This document shows positions 7,508 to 15,717 of a stretch of 64,000 nucleotides of DNA, piece by piece. Below the pieces are notes generated by a model. The model did not search any database and was not told where the DNA came from. It worked only from the letters and a program-made list of their open reading frames with translations. Position numbers and translations under genes: made by a program. Source of the DNA: Streptomyces rapamycinicus NRRL 5491 (GTDB lineage: Bacteria; Actinomycetota; Actinomycetes; Streptomycetales; Streptomycetaceae). How positions within the stretch are numbered: the first letter of the stretch is position 1; each line of letters opens with the position of its first letter. Location: positions 11,160,001 through 11,224,000 of the forward strand of contig NZ_CP085193.1 of assembly GCF_024298965.1 (NCBI RefSeq). The letters are read 5' to 3'.

Positions 7508-10183
7508 TCAGTGGCCGTCCAGGGGGGTCTCGGCCCAGATGACCTTGCCGTGCGGGGTGTAGCGGGTGCCCCAGCGCTGGGCGAACTGGGCGACGAGGAA
7601 CAGTCCGCGCCCGCCCTCGTCGGTGGTCGCGGCGCGGCGCATATGGGGTGCGGTGTTGCTGCCGTCGGAGACCTCGCAGATCAGGCGGCGGTCGCGCAGC
7701 AGGCGTAGGTGCACGGGAGGGGCGCCGTAGCGCAGGGCGTTGGTGATCAGTTCGCTGATGATCAGCTTGGCGGTGCTCGCGGCGTCCTCCAGGCCCCATG
7801 CCTGTAGCCGGCGGGCACAGGCGGTGCGCAGCGAGGCGACCGCCGCCGGGTCGGACGGCACATCCCATTCGGCCACGTTCTCCGGGTCGAGCAGGCGGGT
7901 GCGGGCCACCAGCAGGGCGACATCGTCGCTCGGGTGGGGTGGAAGGACGCTCTGGAACAGGCTCCGACAGGTCTCGTCGGGGTCGAGGTCCGGCTCGGCC
8001 GCGAGGGCGCGGCCCAGCAGGTCCAGGCCGGTTTCGGTGGTTCGGTCGTGGCCTTCGAGGAGACCGTTGGTGTAGAGCACCAGGCGGCTTGCGGCGGGCA
8101 GTGAGAGGCCGACCGCCTCGAAGGGCTCCCGGCCCAGGCCCAGGGGCGGGGAGACGGGCACCGCGGGGATCTCCACGGTGCCGTCGGGGTGGGCCAGGGC
8201 GAGGCCCGGATCGCCGGCCCGGGCCACGGTGCAGTGGCCCGACACCGAGTCGTGGATCGCGTACAGGCAGCCGGCGCCCGCGATGCGGGTGCCGTGGGCG
8301 TCGGCGTCATGCTCCAGGGCGAGACGCGTGACCAGCTCGTCCATATGGGAGAGGAGCTCATCCGGGGGCACGTCCCGGGCCGAGAAGTTCTGCACCGCCG
8401 TGCGCAGCCGGCCCATCGTGGCCGCTGTGTGCAGGCCCTGCCCGGCCACCTTCCCGACGACCAGCGCGACCCGGGCGCCGGGGAGAGGGATCACATCGAA
8501 CCAGCTTCCGCCCGTCCCGCCCGGCGCGGGCAGATAGCGGGCAGCCACCTCCGCGGCGTTCTGATCGGGCAGGGCGCCGGGGAGGAGGGTGCGCTGCAGG
8601 GCGGTGACCATGGCGTGTTCGCGGGCGTAGCGGCGGGCGTTGTCGACGCAGACGGCGGTGCGCACGGCCAGCTCCCGGACGATGGCCAGATCCGTTTCGT
8701 CGAACGGCGCACGGTGCCGGGCCCGCCAGAAGGTGGCGAGGCCCAGGGTGACACCGCGGAACCGCAGCGGGACGGTGATCAGCGAGTGGATCCCGTGGTC
8801 GAGGAGGCGCCGGGCCTCTCCGGCCGGCCATTCGCCGGTACCGGTGGGATCGGCCTGGAGGAGGACGGCGGCTCCGGTCCGCACGGCCCGGCTCTGCGGT
8901 GTGGAGGGGGCGTGGACGACCCGCTCGCCCACGCGGAAGAGGGGGGCTTCGGCGGGTGTCCCGCCGACGGCGGTCCGGTGCGGTGCCAGGGGCTCGTACG
9001 GCGGCTCGGGCTCTTCGCCGCGCAGTACGGGGTCCAGCAACTCGACGGCGGCGATGTCGGCGAACCGGGGGACGGCCACCTCCACCAGCTTCTCGGCGAT
9101 GCCCGTCAGTTCGAGGGTGGAGCTGATCCGCACACCGGCGTCGGACAGCAGCTTCAGCCGGTCGCTCGTCTCCACCGCCCGGTCGGAGAGCACCCGCAGC
9201 GCGGTGGTGTCCCGCAGCGTCACCACGCTTCCGGCGGGGGCGCCCGCACGATCCGTGGACCGCAGGTTGACCGACAGTAGCCGCTCCCCGCAGGGGTGCA
9301 CCTCGTCCGTGACGTGCCGTCCCGACGTGAGCAGCTCCGTCAGGTGGGGTTCGAGGCCGAGCGCGCCGACGTGGCGCCCCTCCGCGTCCGGAGCCAGCCG
9401 CAGCAGCTCCCGGGCCTCGTCGTTGACGAGCAGCAGCCGCTTGTCCGCCGTCAGGACCAGCACCCCTTCGCGGACCGAGTGCAACACCGCGTCGTGGTGC
9501 TCGTACATCCGCGTCATCTGCGCGGTGCCCAGGCCGTGGGTCTGCCGCCGCACCCGCCTGTTCAGCAGCGCCGCCCCGCCCGTGGCCAGGACCAGCGCCC
9601 CGGCGCCGCTGCCGAGCAGCATCGGCAGCCGGCGGTCCATGGTGCTGTGCACGCTCTGGATCTTGACCCCGACCGACACTCCGCCGAGGAAGGTGCCATC
9701 GGCCCCGGTGATGGGGACCGCCGAGACGACGGATGGGCCCTGGCTGGCCCGGAAGGTCTGCGAGATCGTCTTTCCGCGCAGCTCTTCCCGCACCAGCCCG
9801 GCGGGTCCGACGATCCGTTTGCCGATCAAGGGCCTCTCGGGGTGGGTGAGGCGGATGCCACGAGTGTCGAACACGACGACGCTGTCGACGCCGGAGCCCT
9901 TCCGTGTCGCCTCCGCATGCGACTCCAGTGCCGATGTCGGTTTGTCGCCGCTCATGGCCCGGGCCATGCCGGGAGCATGCGCGAAGGTCTCGGCGACCGC
10001 GAGCGATCGCCGACGGGCGTCGACCGTACCGTGAGCCCGGGCATCCGCGGCGACGGCCGCCACCGCGGCGGCCACCAGAACCAGGATCAGCAGAAGCTGC
10101 AGGATGAACGCCTGCCCGGCGACGCTGCGCAGATGCGGCAGGAGCCCCAGCCGCCTCCGGGCCGGGCGAGCATGTCTGCTCAT
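7508..10183 (-). CDS. Membrane sensor with SpoIIE-type PP2C phosphatase and anti-sigma-like HATPase
   Basis: 891 residues. Order: TM1 (about 24-46), an extracytoplasmic sCache/DcuS-like sensor (about 50-180, VVVFDTRGIRLTHPE), TM2 (about 188-210), PAS (about 225-320), GAF (about 345-510), SpoIIE PP2C phosphatase (about 540-750, GGSWFDVIPLPGARVALVVGKVAGQG) and a C-terminal HATPase_c like that of anti-sigma kinases (LIISELITNALRYG, GRGLFLVAQFAQRWG). Such proteins set partner-switching of anti-sigma antagonists in response to an external ligand. No sigma factor or antagonist gene is adjacent. A TATAAA lies 7 nt before the ATG with no SD, so the mRNA could be leaderless. Confidence 0.9.
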   Translation of the reverse strand: MSRHARPARRRLGLLPHLRSVAGQAFILQLLLILVLVAAAVAAVAADARAHGTVDARRRSLAVAETFAHAPGMARAMSGDKPTSALESHAEATRKGSGVDSVVVFDTRGIRLTHPERPLIGKRIVGPAGLVREELRGKTISQTFRASQGPSVVSAVPITGADGTFLGGVSVGVKIQSVHSTMDRRLPMLLGSGAGALVLATGGAALLNRRVRRQTHGLGTAQMTRMYEHHDAVLHSVREGVLVLTADKRLLLVNDEARELLRLAPDAEGRHVGALGLEPHLTELLTSGRHVTDEVHPCGERLLSVNLRSTDRAGAPAGSVVTLRDTTALRVLSDRAVETSDRLKLLSDAGVRISSTLELTGIAEKLVEVAVPRFADIAAVELLDPVLRGEEPEPPYEPLAPHRTAVGGTPAEAPLFRVGERVVHAPSTPQSRAVRTGAAVLLQADPTGTGEWPAGEARRLLDHGIHSLITVPLRFRGVTLGLATFWRARHRAPFDETDLAIVRELAVRTAVCVDNARRYAREHAMVTALQRTLLPGALPDQNAAEVAARYLPAPGGTGGSWFDVIPLPGARVALVVGKVAGQGLHTAATMGRLRTAVQNFSARDVPPDELLSHMDELVTRLALEHDADAHGTRIAGAGCLYAIHDSVSGHCTVARAGDPGLALAHPDGTVEIPAVPVSPPLGLGREPFEAVGLSLPAASRLVLYTNGLLEGHDRTTETGLDLLGRALAAEPDLDPDETCRSLFQSVLPPHPSDDVALLVARTRLLDPENVAEWDVPSDPAAVASLRTACARRLQAWGLEDAASTAKLIISELITNALRYGAPPVHLRLLRDRRLICEVSDGSNTAPHMRRAATTDEGGRGLFLVAQFAQRWGTRYTPHGKVIWAETPLDGH

Positions 10184-10190
10184 AACGGCA

Positions 10191-10196
10191 TTTATA
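10191..10196 (-). promoter_or_regulatory. Possible -10 box of a leaderless transcript for the SpoIIE-type gene
   Basis: Read on the minus strand, TATAAA ends 7 nt before the ATG at 10183 and no SD is present between them. That spacing would put the transcription start at or next to the A of the start codon. No convincing -35 was found. Confidence 0.35.
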
Positions 10197-10238
10197 ACAC
10201 TCTCGTCCTCGTAGTCGGCGGGGAGTCCGCGGTATCGC

Positions 10239-10250
10239 TTGATCGATCAA
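10239..10250. promoter_or_regulatory. 12-bp palindrome TTGATCGATCAA in a divergent promoter region
   Basis: A perfect palindrome followed 6 bp later by another GATCAA half-site (10257-10262). It lies between the divergent phosphatase and secreted protease genes, about 55 bp and 115 bp from their starts. Possible operator; the regulator is unknown. Confidence 0.35.
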
Positions 10251-10363
10251 TGTGCTGATCAAGGGTGGTCCGCGATGACACGGGGAGGTGGGTTACGCGC
10301 CCGCCCGGCCACGGGCACAATGAGGCGGCTGGACCAACTACCGCCCCATTCAAGGAGGTTCGG

Positions 10364-11305
10364 GTGAGGACAGCACGCCGTACCAGAAGACGTGGTCGGT
10401 TCCGGTTGATCGCCGCGGTGTCCGGTCTGTTCGTCACGGCAGCCCTCGGGGCGGTCGGCACGAGTGCGGCCGCTTCCGCCGCGTCGACCTCCGCGGCCAC
10501 GTCCCCGTCCGCGTCCGTGTCAACGTCCCCGTCCGCGTCAACGTCCGTGTCCGGTGCCGCCTCGGCCGTGGAGTCCCTGGATGTCCCGGGCACCGCCTGG
10601 ACCGTGGACGAGCGCACCGGAACGCTGCGTGTCCTCGTCGGCTCCACGGTCCGGGGCGCCGACCGGGCCAGGATCGACCGCACCGCCGAGCGCTTCGGCG
10701 GCGCCGTCACCGTCGAGCGGCTCGACGGCCCGCTGCGGACCCTCCTCTCCGGTGGCGACGGGATCTACTCCTCCACGGGGGTGCGCTGCTCCGCGGGGAT
10801 CAATGTGCAGAGCGGCGCCACGTACTACTTCGTCACCGCCGGCCACTGCGCCGATGGCAACGCCACCTGGTACACCGGCTCCGGTACGACCACCCCGGTC
10901 GGCCCGACGACCGGGACCAGCTTCCCGGGCAACGACTACGGCGTCGTCCGGTACGCCAACACCGCCGTTCCGCACCCCGGGACCGTGGGGACCGTCGACA
11001 TCACCGGGACCGCCACCGCCCACGTCGGCCAGCAGGTCTGCCGCCGGGGCGCCACGACGGGTGTCCGGTGCGGTGTGGTCACCGCGCTCAACGCGACCGT
11101 CAACTATGGCGGCGGTGACATCGTCTACGGCCTGATCCAGACCAATATCTGCGCCGAACCGGGCGACAGCGGTGGCCCGCTCTACGCGGGCGACAAGATC
11201 ATCGGCATTCTCTCGGGCGGCTCCGGGGACTGCACCTCCGGAGGCACCACGTACTACCAGCCGATCCAGGAGGTGCTGAGCGCCTACGGTCTCACCGTCT
11301 ACTGA
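10364..11305 (+). CDS. Secreted S1-family serine protease (streptogrisin/alpha-lytic type)
   Basis: 313 residues from the GTG at 10364, chosen because a perfect AAGGAGG lies 7 nt upstream; residues before it would be unlike a signal peptide. An Arg-rich n-region ([13 protein letters not shown]), a hydrophobic core and alanines form a signal peptide. A Ser/Thr-rich linker (about 40-70) and a short pro-segment follow. The catalytic triad is visible in [19 protein letters not shown] and [11 protein letters not shown]. Cys pairs around the active site ([15 protein letters not shown]) suit streptogrisin disulfides. The pro-region is short for streptogrisins. Extracellular proteolysis is the expected role. 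Confidence 0.93.
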   Translation: MRTARRTRRRGRFRLIAAVSGLFVTAALGAVGTSAAASAASTSAATSPSASVSTSPSASTSVSGAASAVESLDVPGTAWTVDERTGTLRVLVGSTVRGADRARIDRTAERFGGAVTVERLDGPLRTLLSGGDGIYSSTGVRCSAGINVQSGATYYFVTAGHCADGNATWYTGSGTTTPVGPTTGTSFPGNDYGVVRYANTAVPHPGTVGTVDITGTATAHVGQQVCRRGATTGVRCGVVTALNATVNYGGGDIVYGLIQTNICAEPGDSGGPLYAGDKIIGILSGGSGDCTSGGTTYYQPIQEVLSAYGLTVY

Positions 11306-11340
11306 CACCGACCGGCGGTGGTGGTGGCTCCGTGATGCGT

Positions 11341-11420
11341 CGCCGGGCCGGGATCGCCCGTGCCGGGCCGGGATCGCCCGTGCCGGGCCGGGATCGCCCG
11401 TACTGGGCCGGGACCGTCCG
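11341..11420. repeat. Four tandem copies of a 20-bp GC-rich unit
   Basis: Units begin at 11341, 11361, 11381 and 11401, each close to TGCCGGGCCGGGATCGCCCG; copies 2 and 3 are identical, copy 1 differs at its first base, copy 4 at several. The array lies between the convergent protease and thioredoxin reductase-like genes. No spacers, so it is not a CRISPR array. Confidence 0.9.
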
Positions 11421-11493
11421 CGCCCGGAGGTCCCGGCCCGCTGGGCATGAGCCGGTGCGGGCCGACGAAGGACCGCGCGCCGTGCACCGCGCC

Positions 11494-12525
11494 TCACAGA
11501 CCGTGGCGGCGGTCGCCCAACACCGCTTCGCAGACCCGCGATTCCACCTCCGCGGAGAACGCCACCTCACTGCGGGCCCGGGCCGCGGCGACCGCCTCTC
11601 GGGTCTCCTCGGCGATCAGATCCGCGTTGATATGGGCGGCAGCGGTCGCTCCCGCCGCCGCGGCGGCACCCACCTGGGCCGACAGATCGGTGACATTGCC
11701 CGCGACCCACACCCCGGGCACATCCGTGCGGCCGGTCGCGTCGGACGGGATGTGCTCACCGGCGCCACTCGGATGCTCCACCGGCCGCAGCCCGAGCGCC
11801 GCCAGGAAGCCGGTGTGCGCCACCATCCGGGGCGCGACGGCCAGTGCCTCGCGCTTGACCACGTGGCCATCGCGCAGGCGCACGCCGACGAGGCGGTCCT
11901 CGACGATCTCCACGGACGCCACCTCGCCGCTCACCACCCGGATGCCACGGGCGGCCAGCTGCTCCGCCTCCTCGCCGGTCGGCACCGGCAAGGTGTGGGA
12001 GAAGAAGGTGACATCGTCGCTCCACTGCCGGAAGAGCATCACCTGGTGCAGCGACAGCGGCCCGCTCCCCAGTACGCCGATGGCCTGGTCGCGGACCTCC
12101 CAGCCGTGGCAATACGGACAGTGCACCACATCCCGGCCCCACCGGGACCGCAGCCCGGGGATGTCCGGCAACTCGTCGACCAGCCCGGTGGCCAGCAGCA
12201 GCCGGAGTGCGCGGACGCTCCGGCCGTCGGTCAGGGTCACCTGGAACCCGGTCTCCTCCCGGGCCACGGCGCCCACCTCGCCGGACACCACCTGACCGCC
12301 GTAGCCGCGGACCTCGGCCCGGCCCCGCTCCACCAGCTCCTCCGGGGGGACCCCGTCCCGGGCCAGCAGTCCGTGCACCCCCGAGGCCGGGGCGTTGCGC
12401 GGGGCGCCCGCGTCGATCACCACCACCGAGCGCCGCGCCCGAGCCAGCATCAACCCCCCGCTCAGCCCCGCGGCGCCACCGCCGATCACCACCACGTCGT
12501 AGGCGTTCTTCAGCTCATCGGTCAC
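11494..12525 (-). CDS. FAD/NAD(P)-dependent thioredoxin reductase-like oxidoreductase
   Basis: 343 residues from the GTG at 12525, which has GGAGG 8 nt upstream. The N-terminal FAD loop is VVVIGGGAAGLSGGLMLARA, the redox-active CxxC is in VVHCPYCHGWE, the second nucleotide loop is GVLGSGPLSLHQ and the C-terminal FAD-binding block is GVWVAGNVTDLSAQVGAAAA. This is the domain order of thioredoxin reductase. Stand-alone homologues serve as reductases of small dithiols or as dithiol oxidases in natural-product clusters, for example GliT/HlmI types. No thioredoxin gene is adjacent, so the partner is unknown. Confidence 0.88.
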   Translation of the reverse strand: MTDELKNAYDVVVIGGGAAGLSGGLMLARARRSVVVIDAGAPRNAPASGVHGLLARDGVPPEELVERGRAEVRGYGGQVVSGEVGAVAREETGFQVTLTDGRSVRALRLLLATGLVDELPDIPGLRSRWGRDVVHCPYCHGWEVRDQAIGVLGSGPLSLHQVMLFRQWSDDVTFFSHTLPVPTGEEAEQLAARGIRVVSGEVASVEIVEDRLVGVRLRDGHVVKREALAVAPRMVAHTGFLAALGLRPVEHPSGAGEHIPSDATGRTDVPGVWVAGNVTDLSAQVGAAAAAGATAAAHINADLIAEETREAVAAARARSEVAFSAEVESRVCEAVLGDRRHGL

Positions 12526-12570
12526 CTTGACCACCTCCACGGCCCACCATGCGAGCCTGCCTCGTCGCTA

Positions 12571-12598
12571 GGCAAACCACCTTGCCGAGATGGCAAAC
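12571..12598. promoter_or_regulatory. GGCAAAC direct repeats in a divergent promoter region
   Basis: GGCAAAC occurs at 12571-12577 and 12592-12598, 21 bp apart (two helical turns), with an inverted TTGCC at 12582-12586. It lies just upstream of the thioredoxin reductase-like gene and could be a redox- or metal-regulator site. Only the pattern is seen. Confidence 0.3.
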
Positions 12599-12783
12599 GG
12601 CAGTTCGGGCTTGTCGGCCCCTGCCGGCTGCACCGGATAGTCGGCGAACCGCTGGACGTGAGTTCCGGGTATCTTCCGCGAGCCGGTTCACAGGGGTTGG
12701 GTGGCGGCGATGCATGGGCCACGCTTGTCACCCGCGTGATGAAGATTGAGCCACCGTCACGCTCACCGGCCACGGCTGGCACC

Positions 12784-13488
12784 ATGGCTGCCATGTCCGC
12801 CGGGCCACCCTTCCGCCTCGCACGAGCCGCCGTCTTCGCGACGGTGTGCGTCGTGGTGACGGCGCTCGGACACGCGCTGATGTCCGGTGACACCCTGCCG
12901 GTGTGGGCCGTGGCCGCCGCGTTCGCCGGGACGACGGCCGCCGCGTGGTGGGTCGCCGGGCGCGAGCGCGGTGCGCTGGTGGTGACCGGTGCGACGGTGG
13001 TCGCGCAACTCGGCCTGCACATGGCGTTCCGGTTCGCGGAGGCGACAGCCGCTCCCGCGGCGGTAAGCGCCACGGGCGACGGGGTGCCGGGGACGCGGGA
13101 CATGGGCGCCGCCCCGATGAGTGGCGGCGCCATGGGCCATATGCACCATGGCGCGGACGCGATGTCCGCCACCACGCCGTCCATGGGGCATCTGCCGTGG
13201 CCCTGGGCGGGTCCGGGCGGGCCGGGCATGGCCACGGCCCACCTTCTCGCCGCGCTGATCTGCGGGTTGTGGCTGTGGCGCGGTGAGCGGGCCGTCTTCC
13301 GGCTCGGCCGCGCGCTCGCGGCCCTGCTGTTCGTCCCGCTCGTTCTCGCCCTGCGCATCCTGGGCGCGGGCGCCACTCCGCTGCCCGCGTGGCCGTCCGC
13401 ACCGGCCATCGCCCGCCGGTTGCGCGGAGTCCTGCTACGGCACGTCATCCTCCGCAGAGGGCCACCGGCGCGGTTCGCCGCCTGCTGA
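12784..13488 (+). CDS. Membrane protein with Met/His-rich loop, possible copper-related
   Basis: About 234 residues with roughly four to five hydrophobic segments (AAVFATVCVVVTALGHALM, VWAVAAAFAGTTAAAWWVAG, GALVVTGATVVAQLGLHMAF, MATAHLLAALICGLWLW, ALAALLFVPLVLALRIL). The central loop is rich in Met and His (MGHMHHGADAMSATTPSMGH), a pattern seen in copper-handling proteins. The start is uncertain: an in-frame ATG at 12739 would add 15 residues, and neither has a strong SD. It lies 233 bp upstream of an ECF sigma gene of the same strand. Function is not established. Confidence 0.65.
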   Translation: MAAMSAGPPFRLARAAVFATVCVVVTALGHALMSGDTLPVWAVAAAFAGTTAAAWWVAGRERGALVVTGATVVAQLGLHMAFRFAEATAAPAAVSATGDGVPGTRDMGAAPMSGGAMGHMHHGADAMSATTPSMGHLPWPWAGPGGPGMATAHLLAALICGLWLWRGERAVFRLGRALAALLFVPLVLALRILGAGATPLPAWPSAPAIARRLRGVLLRHVILRRGPPARFAAC

Positions 13489-13721
13489 ACCGCCCGTCCT
13501 TCCCCGCTCCTGTCGGGGCCCCGCCCCGATGCGGGGTCCTGACCCGAGCTGGGGCACCGCCCCGATCCGGGGTGAGCGCCGACGACGGGCGGAGTACCGG
13601 CGCCTGCCCGGCGCCGGCCCCATCCGTCGGCACCGCCGGCCCCTCGCCGCCCCGCAGCGCCCAAGCGCGCCGGTGGCGCCTGCCGGTGTGCCGTTCACCG
13701 CCTTCCGAAGGACGTTTGACG

Positions 13722-14375
13722 ATGCCTTCCCCCATGCTGTCCACCGCACCGAGAAGGGCCGTGCAGCCCGTTGCCGTGCACGGGCAGGGCTTCGCCGCCG
13801 CGGCGAACGACCGGCAGGTCACCGAATGGGCCCTGGCCGCCCGCGACGGCGACCGCGACGCGGTCGACCACTTCATCCGCGCCACCTACCGCGATGTGCG
13901 CCGCTTCGTACTCCATCTCAGCGCGGACCCGCACGGCTGTGAGGACCTCGCCCAGGAAACGTATCTACGGGCGCTGACGGGGCTGTCGCGCTTCGCGGGC
14001 CGCTCGTCGGCCCGGACATGGCTGCTGTCGATCGCCCGGCGCGTGGTCGTCGACCGCTACCGCATGGCCGCCGCCCGCCCCCGCACCCTGGACGCGGACG
14101 ACTGGCAGGAGGTGGCCGAACGGGCGCAGCCCGTCGGCCTCCCCGGGTTCGACGAGGGGGTGGCGCTGATGGATCTGCTGGCGGCGCTCGCCCCGGCGCG
14201 CCGTGAGATGTTCCTGCTCACCAAGGTGCTCGGCCTGCCGTACGCGGACGCCGCCACCGCCACCGGCTGCCCCATCGGCACCGTACGTTCCCGTGTGGCC
14301 CGCGCCCGCGAGGACATCAACGCACTGCTGGCCGCGGCGGAAAGGGCGGCGGGGCCCGTGCGGTTGGCGGGCTGA
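13722..14375 (+). CDS. ECF RNA polymerase sigma factor, SigC-like
   Basis: 217 residues. Region 2 (AARDGDRDAVDHFIRATYRDVRRFV through DLAQETYLRALTGLSRFAGRSSARTWLL) and region 4 (VLGLPYADAATATGCPIGTVRSRVARARED) are complete, with no extra C-terminal domain. The RSSARTWLLSIARRVV and CPIGTVRSRVARAR blocks resemble mycobacterial SigC. The ATG at 13722 follows GAAGGA. There is no adjacent anti-sigma gene, as also noted for SigC. The Met/His-rich membrane protein upstream is a candidate partner or target, and SigC has been linked to copper acquisition in Mycobacterium, but a copper role here is inference. Confidence 0.88.
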   Translation: MPSPMLSTAPRRAVQPVAVHGQGFAAAANDRQVTEWALAARDGDRDAVDHFIRATYRDVRRFVLHLSADPHGCEDLAQETYLRALTGLSRFAGRSSARTWLLSIARRVVVDRYRMAAARPRTLDADDWQEVAERAQPVGLPGFDEGVALMDLLAALAPARREMFLLTKVLGLPYADAATATGCPIGTVRSRVARAREDINALLAAAERAAGPVRLAG

Positions 14376-14505
14376 GTCCGAAGCCCGAACGACGATACGG
14401 GGCGCGGCGGGCGGCAGGCCATCAGCGGCTGCCCGCCGCGCCCCGCACGTCGCCGCCTGCCCGGCCGGTGACGTACAGGACCCGAGTCCTACGGAACGCG
14501 AGTGG

Positions 14506-14581
14506 GACGTGAGCTCTACAGACGCGAGCTCTACAGGCGGGAGCCCTACAGACGTGGGCCTTACAGACGGGAGGCCCTACA
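14506..14581. repeat. Five imperfect 15-bp tandem units overlapping a gene end
   Basis: Units such as GACGCGAGCTCTACA start at 14506, 14521, 14536, 14551 and 14566 (the last is one base longer). The array lies between convergent genes and its last unit runs into the stop of the minus-strand membrane protein gene (14577-14579). Confidence 0.8.
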
Positions 14582-15296
14582 GGACGCGGACCAGCCGGGC
14601 GCATCGGCGGCAGGCGCGGGCCGAGGGAGCCACGACCGCGTGTGATACGGCGGCGAAGGCCCCGGCCAGCGCGATCAGCGGCCAGTCCGTGGCCAGGAGG
14701 GACGCGACGGTGAGCGTGAGCGTGGCGACCCCCATGGCCACGCCCGCCGTGGTACCGGCCCAGGCGATCGCCAGGGGCAGCCGGGGAGGTGTGGGCAGCC
14801 GACGGGCCAGGGTGCCGGTGACGGCCAGTGCCAGCGCGGCGAGCAGCGCGATGGTGCCGACGACCGTGGCCAGTTGCGTGGCGAGCAGCTGGGCGGCGCG
14901 TGGCACCGGAGCGTCCTGGCCGGATGCGGTGCTCGAGGTCAGATACCAGCAAGCGGTGAGGAAGGGGGCGGTGAGCGCGACCGCCCGGGCGGTATGGCGC
15001 GCCTGTGCGATGGTCAGCTCCCGCTGACAGCCGGGCGCGAGTTCTTGCGGCGTCCCGAACTCCCGGACCGCGTCGTCCGCCGCCCGGGTGGGGGTGCTCC
15101 CGGCGCGGATGTGCGCCGCCACCGTCTCCGTAAGGCCGTCGCGCATCTCCTCGATCATCCGCGCCTTGGCCCGCGCCGGACCGTGCAGGACGGCCGTCAG
15201 GTCGGCGACGTACACCTCGACGGGATCGGCTTCGACGGGATCGGCCTTGAAGGGATCGGCGTCTACGGGACCGGTCTGCCGGTCGTGGGTGTTCAT
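14577..15296 (-). CDS. PadR-associated membrane protein with N-terminal HAAS-like domain
   Basis: 239 residues. The N-terminal cytoplasmic part (VEVYVADLTAVLHGPARAKARMIEEMRDGLTE, FGTPQELAPGCQRELT) resembles the HAAS/permease-prefix domain that recurs in genes co-transcribed with PadR regulators. Four hydrophobic segments follow (about 112-130, 140-165, 175-200, 205-228). The ATG overlaps the padR stop by 4 bp (ATGA), so the two are translationally coupled. This family is thought to act as membrane partners or sensors of PadR-controlled systems; the biochemical role is unknown. Confidence 0.75.
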   Translation of the reverse strand: MNTHDRQTGPVDADPFKADPVEADPVEVYVADLTAVLHGPARAKARMIEEMRDGLTETVAAHIRAGSTPTRAADDAVREFGTPQELAPGCQRELTIAQARHTARAVALTAPFLTACWYLTSSTASGQDAPVPRAAQLLATQLATVVGTIALLAALALAVTGTLARRLPTPPRLPLAIAWAGTTAGVAMGVATLTLTVASLLATDWPLIALAGAFAAVSHAVVAPSARACRRCARLVRVL

Positions 15297-15634
15297 ACGG
15301 CGGACCGGGGCTCCGCCCCCGGGTTCAGCACGGAGCCGATCGCCATGGTGAACTCCCGCCATGCGGTGCGTTCCTCGGCCAGACTTCTCCGTCCCGCGTC
15401 GGTGAGCTGGTAGCTGCGCCGCCGTCGTTCGCCGACCGACTCCCAGCTGCTGGTCAGCAGCCCCAGCCGCTCCAGCTTGTTCAACGCCGGGTAGATCGTG
15501 CCCGTGCGCAGGTCGAGCACGCCTCCGCTGCGCCGCTGAACCGCGGTGATGATCGCGTACCCGTGCAGTGGTCCCTGTTCGAGAACGGCCATCAGCAGGC
15601 CGTCCAGGTGTCCTCGCACTCTGTCTGCCCTCAT
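15293..15634 (-). CDS. PadR-family transcriptional regulator
   Basis: 113 residues. The winged-helix block is typical: GLLMAVLEQGPLHGYAII, then LDLRTGTIYPALNKLERLGLL and RRRSYQLTDAGRRSLAEE. Length matches the small PadR-s2 subgroup. It is followed, with a 4-bp overlap, by the HAAS-like membrane gene. Two palindromes sharing GGCAGCC lie directly upstream, one immediately before its start codon, consistent with autoregulation and with control of the divergent membrane gene at 15718. Confidence 0.93.
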   Translation of the reverse strand: MRADRVRGHLDGLLMAVLEQGPLHGYAIITAVQRRSGGVLDLRTGTIYPALNKLERLGLLTSSWESVGERRRRSYQLTDAGRRSLAEERTAWREFTMAIGSVLNPGAEPRSAV

Positions 15635-15636
15635 GG

Positions 15637-15653
15637 ATAGGCAGCCTACCTAT
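15637..15653. promoter_or_regulatory. Probable PadR operator 1
   Basis: ATAGGCAGCCTACCTAT, with inverted arms ATAGG/CCTAT, ends 3 bp from the padR start codon. It shares the core GGCAGCC with the second palindrome 35 bp away. Binding here would block padR transcription or initiation. Confidence 0.55.
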
Positions 15654-15670
15654 AGGGGGTGTAGGCGTGC

Positions 15671-15693
15671 TATGTATTGGCAGCCAACATATA
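15671..15693. promoter_or_regulatory. Probable PadR operator 2
   Basis: Centred on the perfect 11-bp palindrome TTGGCAGCCAA, flanked by ATGT and ACAT half-sites, the usual PadR-box outer bases. It lies 25 bp before the divergent membrane gene. Confidence 0.6.
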
Positions 15694-15717
15694 GACCGCC
15701 GGGTCGGAAGGCCTCCC

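Noticed and set aside
11341..11420. CRISPR-like appearance of the 20-bp tandem repeats
   Set aside because: Units are contiguous without spacers and lie between two genes with no cas genes nearby.
11332..12783. Long upstream extension of the membrane-protein frame
   Set aside because: It runs through the 20-bp repeat array and antisense to the thioredoxin reductase-like gene; the real protein starts near 12784.
13524..13580. CCCCG/CGGGG short hairpins before the sigma factor gene as a riboswitch
   Set aside because: Stems of five bases with GC-rich repeats are expected by chance here and no known riboswitch core was seen.
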